From Triparma columacea (taxonomy: Eukaryota > Sar > Bolidophyceae > Parmales > Triparmaceae): a stretch of 64,000 nt of DNA. The stretch spans positions 1 through 64,000 of the forward strand of contig BRYA01000212.1 of the NCBI GenBank assembly GCA_030267965.1, read 5' to 3'. Both the position numbers and the translations under genes were made by a program. The notes under the pieces were generated by a model, which saw nothing but the letters and a program-made list of their open reading frames with translations, was not told the origin of the DNA and did not search any database. Below, piece by piece: positions 39,568 to 50,243 of the stretch (position 1 is the first letter of the stretch; every line of letters starts with the position of its first letter).

Positions 39568-40404
39568 ATGATTGTTTGTAATCCCATTTTTTCCTTGCTC
39601 TTCCTCCCCGCTCTGCAGCTTCGTACCATTATCACTTCGACGAAAGCTTTGCATGCGAAGGGTTTTGGTGCTAGCGGTGTTAACAGCGGCAAAAACAAGG
39701 CTTCCCCCTTCTCCAGCGGCAAAAACGAGGCTTCCCCTTCTCCAATTATTGATCCTCTCGACTCCCTCACTCATGCCCAGCTGTCGAGGCGTTTGTCTGA
39801 CGTGTTAAAACACTTTGCTTCGCTTCCAGAGGATCACCCCTCCCTACAGAACTTCACACCCTCCTACACTCCCTCCCTTGCTCTTCTCCGTGGGCGTTTA
39901 CCTGACCTCCTCATTTCTCGTACACGTCTCGGTGAATCTTCTATCCCGTCGGCCGGTCGAGGACTCTTCGCCACTCGAAACATTGCCGCAGCAGAACTCC
40001 TTACCCTGTTCCCAGGCGACGCCCTGCTCTTCCGGGAACATGACCTGGCGGAGATTACGGGGGTGCTTTATGGAAAGGATGCCACGGGCGATCCTCTCAC
40101 TTCGGACGAGTCCCGAGAATATGAGCTCCGCGTGAGCGCGAAGCACTCCATCGTCGGGGACCCGAAGCTTGACGAGGACAAGGCTTACCTCGCCCACTTT
40201 GCAAACGATGGTTGGGCTCTGCGTGGATCGTCATCAGAGGAAAACATGGAATACTCACGGAAGAGCGCGCTGGCGTGTAACGCTTTTTTTCAACTCATCG
40301 AGCCGGAGTGTCACATGGGCCTATTCGCGATCAGAGACATAAAAGTGGGAGAGGAAGTCTTTGTTTCTTACACCTCTGGTTATTGGCTTTCTCGGGCAAA
40401 GTAA
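39568..40404 (+). CDS. SET-domain protein
   Basis: Intronless, 278 aa; ATG at 39568 (MIVCNPIFSLLFLPALQL). The first 20 residues look like a signal peptide or anchor, followed by a tandem repeat (SGKNKASP / SGKNEASP, about 40-58). The SET fold starts near 125: SIPSAGRGLFATRNIAAAEL, then LAHFANDGWA (equivalent of the conserved NHS/NHG region), and GLFAIRDIKVGEEVFVSYTS with the C-terminal tyrosine at the end. SET proteins methylate lysine on histones or other proteins using S-adenosylmethionine. The NH doublet of the canonical NHxC motif is AND here. A presequence and short length suggest an organellar or non-histone target. The stop is 61 bp from the convergent PSMA1 stop. Confidence 0.87.
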   Translation: MIVCNPIFSLLFLPALQLRTIITSTKALHAKGFGASGVNSGKNKASPFSSGKNEASPSPIIDPLDSLTHAQLSRRLSDVLKHFASLPEDHPSLQNFTPSYTPSLALLRGRLPDLLISRTRLGESSIPSAGRGLFATRNIAAAELLTLFPGDALLFREHDLAEITGVLYGKDATGDPLTSDESREYELRVSAKHSIVGDPKLDEDKAYLAHFANDGWALRGSSSEENMEYSRKSALACNAFFQLIEPECHMGLFAIRDIKVGEEVFVSYTSGYWLSRAK

Positions 40405-40465
40405 TAATATTATGTTCCATCCAACACGCTTTACACTTAGCACTATTCATACCGTGCAGCCTTCC

Positions 40466-41722
40466 CTATTCCTGCATGGCATCCCCGTCCCCTCCCTCAG
40501 CCGCGCCTCCCTCGACCTCAAGCCTATCGAGGTATTGTGTAAGGTCGTCGTTCTCGATGAGGATGAATTTCTGGTCCTTCCCAACAATGGCGATGCTGCC
40601 GTTCTCCTTGGTGAGCTCCCCGTCGCCCTGCACGCAGCCGGTGAGGCTGCGGAGAGCGTGCATGATGAGGTCGTCCTTCTCGCTCTCGGGGAACGTCTCG
40701 TAGTGCTGTGCAGTGGGGGGTGGTGGGGGCGTTCGGGGAGTAGGGAGCGTAGAGGGGGGGAGGGAGTTAGGGGGGCGATGAGAGTCGAGCGTGTGCTAGA
40801 CTTGTGGGATATCTCTTCGTCAGAACAAATAGCAACCACCAGCACTCCATTTAGCGCGTTTCGCTCGCGCGAACTCTTACCTTCTCGAGATAAGTCTTGG
40901 CGGACTGGCTACGGGCACCAATCGCAGTGGCATAGTATTCGTAGATGTTTCCCGAGGGGCAGGTCTGGAAAAGGTGGGGGCCAGTGGCCTCATCGTAAGC
41001 AGCGACAAGGAGGCCGACTCCGTAGGGTCTTCTGACGTAAGTCTGGGTGGTCCTCTGGTGTTTGTCTGCCAAGTCATCACACAAACGTTTCGACGGCATG
41101 GGCTGCCCGTAGACATACTTGTGGTTGAGGCATTCGTTCCTCATCCACTTGGCGAGAGAACGCGCATCAGCGGTCAAGCCGGCGATGGCGACTCCCATGT
41201 GGTGATCAATCTCCATTATCTTCTTCTGGTGCGAGGCCATCTCGTTAACGGAGCGCTTCAGCGCGCCAATGACGGCGTAGTTGGAAGAACGAAGCCCAAC
41301 GCAGGCAGACCCCTGCTTTACTGATTCCATGGCGTATTCGACCTGAGCTCATAGGGGTGGGATGAAATGGTGAGCAAACACGGTGGCGGGAGAAAAACAA
41401 GAGAAGAGGAGAGGCTTGTAGAGGGGATTAAAGTGCAGAGGAGGGAAGGAGGCGAGGAGGGAGGGAACAATAATTGGTTGGGAGGATAGAGGGGAAAGTA
41501 CGTATCACAAGGTATAAGATATTGAAGCAACAATCCCTCGTTGTCGTTGAATCTCCTCAAACCACCCCCACCAGCTCATAAAATCCCAAACTCCATTATC
41601 AGGAGTGTCGTTCATTTAAGTTTTTCTCCTCCCCTCGGCACTACCATGCCTTCCCTTACCTGCAAGAGGCGACCTTCTGGAGACCACACAGTCACATCGG
41701 TGTCGTACATATTGCGATGCAT
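40466..41722 (-). CDS. PSMA1: 20S proteasome subunit alpha (PSMA1 type)
   Basis: Three exons: 41660-41722, 40881-41342 and 40466-40705; phase 0 throughout, 254 aa. The start MHRNMYDTDVTVWSPEGRLL is the alpha-subunit N-terminal signature, continued over intron 1 as VEYAMESVKQGSACVGL. Others: ALKRSVNEMASHQKKI, VAIAGLTADARSLAKWMRNE, RRPYGVGLLVAAYD, GARSQSAKTYLEK, then HYETFPESEKDDLIMHALRS. GARSQSA-TYLE and RPYGVGLL point to the alpha-6/PSMA1 subfamily (alpha subunits are non-catalytic ring members that gate the core). The tail is Gly/Glu-rich (EVEGGAAEGGDGDAMQE). Divergent from the WW gene by 259 bp. Confidence 0.96.
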
Positions 41723-41981
41723 CTTGAAAGGATTATTTACTCCGAATTCAGATTGACTCCAATTCGCTCCAAAGTCCCTCCTTCTTCGCTCCAAAGTCGG
41801 AGCACCCCATCTGCCTGGGCAAAAACACCAGTTCCTGCACCCCTGCATCTTCTACCCTCATTTTCCCCTCGACTCCCCCTAACCAGCCCCTACTCCCCTC
41901 CCGTCTCTCCTTTCCCCTCTCTCTTGCCGTTGGTGATAAAAAAAACTGCCTCACCCACGCGAACTGCCAAACGAAAAGATT
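41723..41981. promoter_or_regulatory. Divergent promoter region, PSMA1 / WW-coiled-coil gene
   Basis: About 259 bp between two start codons on opposite strands. It must contain both promoters. Repeated CTCCAAAGTC and GCTCCAAAGTC near 41768 and 41786 are the only visible repeat; their role is unknown. Confidence 0.35.
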
Positions 41982-44900
41982 ATGAGCAGTAAGCAGAATG
42001 TGTGGGTGAACGATCGTGGAGACCGCAGGGGTTCCACTACAGTCGTAGATGGCCGTCTGGCAAGAAGGGGCAGCTCTCTAAACGTGAATGAGGCAAAGGT
42101 TGCAGCTGTCAATGCAGGGTCGGTCAAGCTTACACCAAAGACAAGGAGGGTGAGTGCGAGTGGCGACCACTCGTCTTTTCAGTGACATGGAGTACTGGTT
42201 ATAATCTCCTATCTTTGCTCGTCGCTAACAAATCCCAAATCCTTCCCCCCTCATCTTCACCTTGACCCTCCCCAGATTGGCGGCGCCTTGATCCCAAATT
42301 CTTCCTATAGGAGCGATGGCCCCTCTCCTCGGCAGGGTGGCAATTGGGACGAACGTCAGTTCAACCATAACTCCCCTGACTCTTCCGCGACACCCGTCCA
42401 AAGGATGCAGCCCCAGAGGGTGAAGGCGAGGCAGGAGGAGGAGGCTGCCAACTACAAGGCTGCCAACTACGAAGCCACTAACTACGAGGCTGCCAACTAT
42501 GAAGCTACTAACTACGAGGCTGCCAAATACGATCCACCCATGCCCATGTCTGTGCCTGCATCTGCGCCTGCACCCACCCCCACGCCTGCTCCCTTCCCCA
42601 TGCCGGCAGCTGCTCCGAACAGCCTCATGCCTACCCTTGAGCAGCAGCGCTATCAAATTACAATGTCTAATAGCCAGCCCCCCGTCCCCAGCCCTATTCC
42701 CGCCCATGCTGCCGCTCCCCCCAGGCCGGCACGAAGGGCCACGGTTATCCAGCAGAACTACTTCCAACAGCTCAATGAGATGAACCAGGAGCAGGAACAA
42801 CACAACGCGCTCCTCAAATTGCAGTACATGGAGCAGCAGCAGCAGCAGCAAGAGGAAAATAGGATGAGGCAGGAGGAGGAGCAGCGGCTGCAGGTGAGAG
42901 ATTGGTCTCCCTATCCTATCCCATCGCATTAATTCTGACCAATAACGCAACGCTCCGCCCCCGCTTCGCTCCTCCCCCACACGTTGCAGATGGCGATCTT
43001 TCGCCAGCAGCAGCTACAGCAGAGCCAGCCGCAATTCGCACCCCAGCCCTCATATCCCACCTTCACCTTCTCTTCTACACCCTCGACGAATCCACCTCCC
43101 TTCTTTTCCTCCAACCTCCCCCATTCATCATTATCGGGGACAGGGGGGCTTGGGCATATCAGCCCCGGAAGGTAAGAAAGGGGAACGAGGAGGGGCGACG
43201 CGATGACGTAATGTAACTTTTTGCGTTTAAACTCCAACTAACTAACCTCTTCGCTCCTCTCCCGCCGCCTCGCCCGCCCTTCACAGCCACCCTGCCTCTC
43301 CGCCCCTTCCCCCGAACTTTGATTTTGAGTTCCAGCAGCAGACGGATTACCTGAGGCAGCAGAAGGAGAAGCTTCACAGGCACCAGGAGGCGCTACGCTT
43401 ACACGAAGAGGAGCTTCGAATGCAAGAAGAGAAACAGAGAAGGCAGGAAGAGCAGCTCAGGATCCAGCAGGAGACGTACCGTCAGCAGCAAGAGCAGCAA
43501 AGGAGGGATAAGCAAGCAAAGCAGCAGCAAATATTGCAGGAACAGGTGAGAATGGACAATAATACGTGAGAGAGCATTGCGAGGAGGACATGGCAAAGAG
43601 GACCGAGGCAAGGGCTCGACACAATATAGTATATAAAAAATCCACGGGGCCGATCATGTTCCGCTTCCCAACTCTCGCTTCGCCTCACTCCTGCTACACT
43701 TCGGTCGTCGCGCAACTAAACACACTAACGCAACCCCCTCCGCGACTCGCTTCGCTTGTGGCACGCACGTCGCACGCTCGTCGCAGAGAGAACAAGAGCA
43801 GCAACGGGTCGCCCTCGAAACGCACCAGCAGAAGATCCTAGAGGAGCACCGCAAGATGCAACAACGCCAGCTGCAGTTCCAGCAGGAGCAGCTCATGTTT
43901 CAGAGGGAACAGGTAAGAATTATTCGCGCGTCGACCTGCTCATTATCAGAAACTGTAGCTCATGCGCACTAACACAACCCTCTTTTGCGGCTCACTTTGC
44001 TCGTCGCAGAAGGCGCTACAGGAGGAGCAGAGACGGCAAGAGGAGCAGTATCGAATTGCAATGGTCCAGTTCCAGCACCAGCAAGAGGAAATGGAGGCGC
44101 AGGCACCGCTCTCTATTTCGAGCCCGGTGGCGGAGCCCAGGAGCCCACCGAACATGAACGTGAACACCACCCCTCACAGACATCTTACAATCAACACAGC
44201 TTCACCACACACCCCAATCACGTCAACCCTCTATTCCCCGGCATCTGCCGCGGGCAATGCCGCGCCGCCCCTGCCAACCCCGCTGAAGGAGGCCCAGATG
44301 AGGTGGTCGTCGGCAGTCAGCCAGTGGAAGGTTCTGTCCCAGAGTCAGAAAAAGCAAAGAAAGGAGCTCGGCGAGGTTACAAACGTCATGGAAGAGGTCA
44401 CCAAGGTTGCCGAAGATGCAATCGGGAAGGAAGGAGAGGGGGTGAAGGCGGCACTGAAGTTCGAGAGCGCCCTTGACGAGGAGGACGTGAAGGAGGTAGC
44501 TGATGTACTGGAGGAAGTTGGGATGGGGGGGGCTGAGGGGGGCGGAGAAGCTGTGAAGCTCGACGAAATAGGGAAGGTCATCACTCGCCCGAGAAATCCC
44601 CAATCCCCTGAAAATGCTGTCGCTGAAGTGGCCAGGCTGCAAAAACTCATCGCGTCCCAGTATAGAGACAGAAAGAGGCTCGAAGAGCAACTCCAAACGG
44701 TGCAACACAAACTTGAGGAATACGACTTGGTCGACAGAAGGAGGAGAGGAAGCGAAATGGCTCTGGCGTCCTTGAGTGAGAAGCAGAAACTCATGGAGTT
44801 GAGTGAGGCGAGCATCAAGGCGCAGCTTCTTGAGGCCAAGGCAGCAAGTAACCTGGTCCAGAACGAGATCGCCAGCAACCTCAAGCAGCAGCAGACCATC

Positions 44901-46196
44901 ACGAACCTCATGCAGAGCCACAAGACATTCACCTCGGCGTACGAAATGAGAGTTGCGGAGCTAGAGAGCGAGAACGGGGAGCTCCACGGGTTCATGAGCG
45001 CCCTCCTCAACGACCCCACCGAGGGGATGCTCCAAGCAGTCTTGGGATTCTACAGAGGGAGGTACTACGAGGGGGGAGAATTTAAAGGGGCTACTGTCAT
45101 GGTGGGAGGGGAAGACGGGATGCCGGTGGAGACGGAGATGGAAGCGAAAGAGGAAGTGGTAATTGAAGATGTGGTACTGGAGGAAGAGGAAGAAGAAGAG
45201 GAGGAGGAGGAAGAAGAAGAGGAGGAGGAGGAGGAGGAGGAGGAGAGAGAGGCTAAGGTGGTAGACAAAGAGAGGGAAGACAGGGAATTGGAAGCGATTT
45301 ACAAAACCGCCGAGAAAGAGGAAACTGGAGAGACGAAGAGGGGCACACCGGAGAGGTAAGAATGCACAAGAAATTAAATAGCCTCGCGAAGATAATGACC
45401 GGCTTGCCGAATTACTCATTATCAAATAAATTGTTGACTGCAACAAGTCTAACTCTAACTCTTTCATAAATTCGCTTGTCACAGAGCCAGGTCCCCCCCC
45501 AGGCCGAGGTCTATATCACCTCGCTACTTGAACGACACCAAAACGTCAGACATCAGGCAAAGGGTTACAAAGCTCGTCGTGAACGATAACGACACAAGAA
45601 GAGACAGCTGGTTCAACGGCGGCGCAATCCAAGGTGGAATCGCAATGCACCATTCACCATCACAAAACGACTCCCACATCCTCCGTCAAGCAGAGGAGCA
45701 CGTCGAGGACTTTGATAGCATAGGCATGAGGACCAGAAGTTACACCGGAGACGTAGGCAGAACGCTGCACCATCATGTCCCAGGAGTAAGAATGGGGGGG
45801 CACTCCACGGTAGTGAAGGACATGCAGAGGGGCAGGAAGAAGCAGTTGAAGACGAAGAAGGCTGTCAGGGGCTACAGCAACCCTCCGCCGAGGAAGAGGA
45901 ACATGAATCAGAGGAAGAGCCCAACCAGAAGCGTGTCCCCCAAACCCAAGCCGGTCGTCAAGAGGGGGGAGGGGGGAAAGAAGGAGGAATGGTTCGTCGC
46001 TATCGACCCAGCCTCGGGACTCAACTATTGGTACAACCCGTGGAACGGCAGCACCACCTGGCACAAGCCCCGAAACTTTGACGAGTCCAGGACTGTCTTT
46101 AGTCCAGCACAGGTGGTGGGGCAGGGAGGAGGAGGAGGAGGGAGCCTCAACATAAGCGGCGACTCAGGCGTCAACTACAGCAGCGAGGATGAATAA
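41982..46196 (+). CDS. Long Gln-rich coiled-coil protein with C-terminal WW domain
   Basis: Seven exons: 41982-42149, 42276-42893, 42990-43171, 43287-43545, 43787-43912, 44010-45355 and 45485-46196; phases join to 1136 aa. Order: basic N-terminus with RRGS sites; a pentapeptide-like tract alternating NYKAA, NYEAT and NYEAA (about residues 125-145); a Pro/Ala/Met-rich linker; a Gln/Glu coiled coil (about 230-480, e.g. EEQLRIQQETYRQQQEQQRR); a second coiled coil (about 620-780); a pure Glu tract near 850; an RS/PR-rich region; and finally a WW domain, WFVAIDPASGLNYWYNPWNG then TTWHKPRNF (about 1080-1115). WW domains bind proline-rich or phospho-Ser/Thr-Pro peptides. No known family match for the whole; a scaffold in cytoskeleton or cilium is a guess. 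Confidence 0.85.
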
Positions 46197-46917
46197 ATAG
46201 AAAACTGGAGCGCCTTACCATCCATTTCCAAACACTTTCTTTTGCATTTTCCCTATTCAATCGAATATTCCAGTTATCCAATTTCAATTTCCATTGCGCT
46301 TGAGCTCATGCTACTTTGCGCTTCCACTGGAATAGAGGAGGGTGGAAGGGAAGTGGGCGGCTTGGACCCCCGCTAGAGGATCTTGGTTGATCCTCTGGAC
46401 CGAATTTCCATACCCAGGAGTTACGCTACTAGGAATCCTATTCCTCGAAAACATCCACGATTGACTAGATTTTTCGTGACCAAGGTGACATTCATGTCAA
46501 TACAAGTATATATACTTATATATACTATTTGATGTATAATAAACACTATTTAAAATTAGAAGTATAAATAGAATCAGTAGTCAAAATTTGATTATATCTG
46601 TGACAAATTTTGAATATTTGTAGATCAATATTCATTGAATAAATTTATTATTGTTAAAAACACAACATTAATATTTATTAAATTTATTTGAAATGTTTGA
46701 AAAAATATTTTTACTGTTTATCAAGATCCGATTTAAGATATATAAATATACAAATTTATGTTTTAATTTGATACAGTAAGATATAATAGATTTTTAGAGT
46801 CTCAGTTAATCAATTTCAATTTGCCGATTTTTGTCAATTTTTTCTGATAGGGACAACACTACACCGCTGCCGCTGTTCCATGCCATAATACTTTCCTAAA
46901 AAAGCTTCAGGTTTAAC
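46197..46917. other. Convergent intergenic region with hairpin and AT-rich island
   Basis: About 720 bp between two convergent genes. The left part holds a perfect stem-loop (46375-46396) and a shorter palindrome AGGAATCCTATTCCT near 46431. From about 46490 to 46850 the sequence is strongly AT-rich (e.g. TATATACTTATATATAC), unlike the GC-rich genes on both sides. No ORF of interest. Confidence 0.6.
46375..46396. other. Perfect stem-loop, 8-bp stem
   Basis: AGAGGATC (46375-46382), loop TTGGTT, GATCCTCT (46389-46396). No U-run typical of a pol III terminator follows. Could be a 3'-end processing element or part of a structured RNA. Confidence 0.6.
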
Positions 46918-49881
46918 TCAATTGTTCTTCTTATCGCTCCCCTCTTCACTCTGCGTGACATCAAATAAACTCTCCTCCCCCTCCACCCCCCTCCCATCTT
47001 TCCAAAGCCTGCAAACGTCTGCGGCCACATTCTTCTCCAGCCCTAGCAGGTCTACGCTCGTGTACCCCAGCATCGCGTTGCACGCCAGGATCCCCGCTGC
47101 CGCCCTTCCCAGGAACGAGTCGTAGGTGATGTCGTCCCCCCCAAGGTAGAGCCCGCTGTACACGGTCTTGGGCCTGACGCAGCTGGCCGCGAAGCGAACG
47201 GGGGTGTGGCTGAGGCCGGTCTGGACGATGGAGCTAACTTCGGAGAAAATCACTCTGCCCTTGCACTGCGGGAACACCGTGACGAGGTCCTCCAGAACTT
47301 TAGCCTTGAGGTCCTCCCTTTCCTTCTCCCCCACTTGCTTCATCTTGTATACAGTAGGTCCCTGGGGGGAGGGCAAAAAGTTGCGTTAGAGATAATCAAC
47401 GGGATGCGGTAAGAACAATTTCTCCATCATCCTCATCTCATCTCATCCCATCTCATCTCACCTTCCCTTCCTCTCCATTCCCCTCGACCTCTACCCATTC
47501 GTTCCCCGCCTCTACGCTGATGACGCACGTCGTAACTCCTCCCCACCTCTCGTCCCACACTGTGTCCTTCGGGCTCTGAAAGTCCATCCTGACCCAGCTT
47601 TCCCCCTTTTTGTAGTTCCCCGGCCCCTCCGTCCCGACGTCTCCCATCACCGCCCTCTTCTGCCTGGCTCCGTCCGCTCCGACGGCCGGGGAGACTTCGA
47701 CCCTGTCCTGCGGCTTCCTGCAAGCCGGGAGCCTCCAGTACTCCGCCCCCGTGAGCTCGAGGTCTGCCGCCGTCCCCTTGAGCCCCACCATGACCTTGAG
47801 GACCGGCCTGCGAGACTCGAGCGCCTTGAAGTTCTCCGGCTTCTCCTCCACCTTGACGAGCGACCCGAACGTCCTGATGACCCCGAAAGTGCTGAGCACC
47901 TGGGCGCCCTTCCAAACCTTCCCGTTTGGCCCCTTTACTCCCTTGGCCTTCCCTCCCTCCATGATGATCTCCTCGACCTTGCCCTCAGCCCCGAGGCTAA
48001 CGACGCCCCCGCCCCCCCTCTCAATGGCGTCGTACAGCCCTGCTGCGATGGCCGACCCCCCCCCGACTGGGTACCAGTAGCCCTCCCTCCCCTCCTTGAT
48101 GGCTGCTACGTGTACCCCCATGGAGCACTTCATCGGGGTGATTGACTCGTTCTTGAACCCCAGCGCCGCCCCCACCGACCTCACGGTCGGACTTGCGTTG
48201 CTCCCGAAGATGGATTTCATGAGGTCCCCGGCGTACCTGATGCTGGCCTCGTGGTAGGCCCCCTTTCCCATCTTCCCGCCCAGGCCGGAGAGGAAGGAGG
48301 TGATCTCGTCGGCGATGCACTTGCGGAGGAAGTAACGAGACATCGTCGTGGAGATCTCTGAACATGCATTTAGGTATCTCCCGAGGGCTATGGGGGGGGG
48401 GGGGGGGGGGGGGGCTCCGCTCCCCCCCCCCCCCGCAACCTCTTATCCTCACCTGAGTCTTCCCCGTTCCCGTCCCCAAGGTAGTCCTCCGAGTCCTCTA
48501 CAACTCCCTCCCCCCTCCTAACCGGGAAGACAGTCTTCCCCCCCCCCCCGATCTCCACCACTTCCCCCGCCCCCCCCGACCCCCCCACCCTCCCCCACCT
48601 CACCCCCCCCAGTCCGTCCGTTTCGTTCCCCAGCCCTAGGCTCAGGTGCCTCATGGCCATCCCAACGCTCCCTGTCCTCCCCTCCTCCATCCAGAACGGT
48701 ACGTTCTTGAGTCCCCCGAAGTTCCTCCTGTGGACCATGGCCCCGTCCTCCCCCTCTGTTACGACGAGGACGCGCCGGCCCATCCTGGACATGATGGCGG
48801 CTGGGAGGAGAGCCCCGACCCCGTTGCCTATGACGACGACGTCCCATTCTTCTTCTGAACCTCCGTCAAAGTGATTTCTGACCCCGTCAACATACTGGGT
48901 TGCGAGAAGAGAGAGAGAGCGCGGAGCGGGGCCGAAGGGGACGCGAGTGGTGTTAAAAAAAGCCAGTTGTGTAAACTTGGGCACCCATAAAGTCCCCCCC
49001 CTCCCCGCGCTCACCTCGATCCTCTCCTTCCTCCCCATCCCCTTCCACTTGGCATGTTCCCCTACCCTCTCTCTCGCTCTCCTTTTCATATCCCCTCCCC
49101 CCATCCATCTTTTCTCCCTCCCCCTTCCCCATATCCACGTAACCCCAACCGCCGCAACCAGCGCCCACGCCCTCAGTCCCACACCGTACGCCGCGAGGAG
49201 CGCCGCTACCTCCCAGGTTACCCAACCCTTCCTGAGGAGGACGAATAAACCCATGCCTCCACCACCTAGTATGCCACCACCACTTGAGGCTTTCCTGAAG
49301 GGGGATAGTAGGCCACGAGCGTGCCGGCGTTGGAGCCGCTTTACCCACTTTGATACCCTGGGGTCCGTCAGGATCGGCTTGAGGAAACCGTACTTCTCCT
49401 CTAGGACCCTCTCGAACTTTAGAGCGTTGGCTCGGGGCTTCCAGTTTAGGGTGGTGGGGGAGGTTGAGGATGTTAACATGGAGGTGTAGGAGGTAAGACG
49501 CTCGAGGGAGGAGAGGACGGGAATGGGGGGGGATACGGGGGGACTTAGAACTGTGGAGTCAGAGTCCACCTCAACCTCAACAAGCTCTGAATCTACAAGT
49601 TCCTCATCTGCAATTTGCTCATCTGCAATTTGCTCATCTCCAAGTTCCTCATCCCCCCCCTCCACCCCTTCCTCTTTCTCCACCCCTTCCTCTTCCTCCA
49701 TCCCTCTTAGTTCCTGTTCTTCAAAGTCTTTCTTCCCTTCTTCCTCCATCTGAATTTCCTTCCTCTCCTTAAGTGTTCTTGCTATAGGTGACGCTGAGTC
49801 TAGCGGGTCAAACCTCCCTATTGTGCCCTCAGGTAGATCGAGGGGTATGGGAGGTGGGTTCTGTATGGGGAGGAGGCGCAT
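46918..49881 (-). CDS. CRTISO/RetSat-type FAD-dependent oxidoreductase
   Basis: Three exons: 48453-49881, 47462-48357 and 46918-47361; phases join to 922 aa from the ATG at 49881 (MRLLPIQNPPPIPLD). An in-frame ATG at 50007 would add 42 low-complexity residues (THTHIHKHN), more likely 5' UTR. A long acidic N-terminus (to about 200) and one or two hydrophobic spans (about 230-270, EVAALLAAYGVGLRAWALVA) precede the Rossmann FAD motif VVVIGNGVGALLPAAIMSRM with RVLVVTEG at the end of the next strand, then HRRNFGG. Later: YPVGGGSAIAAGLYDAIERG, GVKGPNGKVWKGAQVLSTFG, and C-terminal GLYLGGDDITYDSFLGRAAA. This is the carotenoid isomerase / all-trans-retinol saturase family. The dinucleotide motif GxGxxG is GNGVGA. 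Substrate is not known; an algal carotenoid is plausible. Confidence 0.87.
48392..48434. repeat. G-run/C-run inverted repeat in intron
   Basis: 23 G (48392-48414), spacer CTCCGCT, 13 C (48422-48434), inside intron 1 of the oxidoreductase. It can form a very stable hairpin of at least 13 G-C pairs, and the G run could also form quadruplexes. Confidence 0.85.
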
Positions 49882-50243
49882 CTGTGGGTTGTGTTTGTGT
49901 ATGTGTGTGTGGGTGTATGTGTGTATTGTGTAAGTAGCGTGATAGAAGTGTATTTTGATGTAGCGTTGATGGTATTTTGATGATATTTGAGTGTATTTTG
50001 AGGTCATTTTAGGGTGACTTCACTCCCCGACAACGGTGCTCCTTTGTCTGCTAATTCCTTACCTTTTGTTGTTATTAGACTGTGTGTATAATTTTTGTGT
50101 GTGTGTATTGATAATATTGCTAGTTGCTGTCAAATTATATTCAAATGACGTTCAAATGGCTATAAAATGAGTGGAGAAAAATGGACAAAAAAGGAGAAGA
50201 AAATGGAAGAGAAAACTATTAAAAAAGCGCAACACTGTTTCGT
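49882..50243. other. Intergenic region with TG repeats
   Basis: About 360 bp between the oxidoreductase start and the first ankyrin-MYND stop. GT microsatellites lie near 49887-49925 and 50085-50110. Likely promoter and 5' UTR of the oxidoreductase. No gene seen. Confidence 0.5.

Noticed and set aside
45065..45268. Poly-Ser ORF antisense to the Glu tract of the WW protein
   Set aside because: Pure consequence of a GAG/GAA repeat read in reverse.
46490..46850. AT-rich island as a transposon remnant
   Set aside because: No terminal repeats, target-site duplication or coding remnant visible; kept only as a compositional observation.
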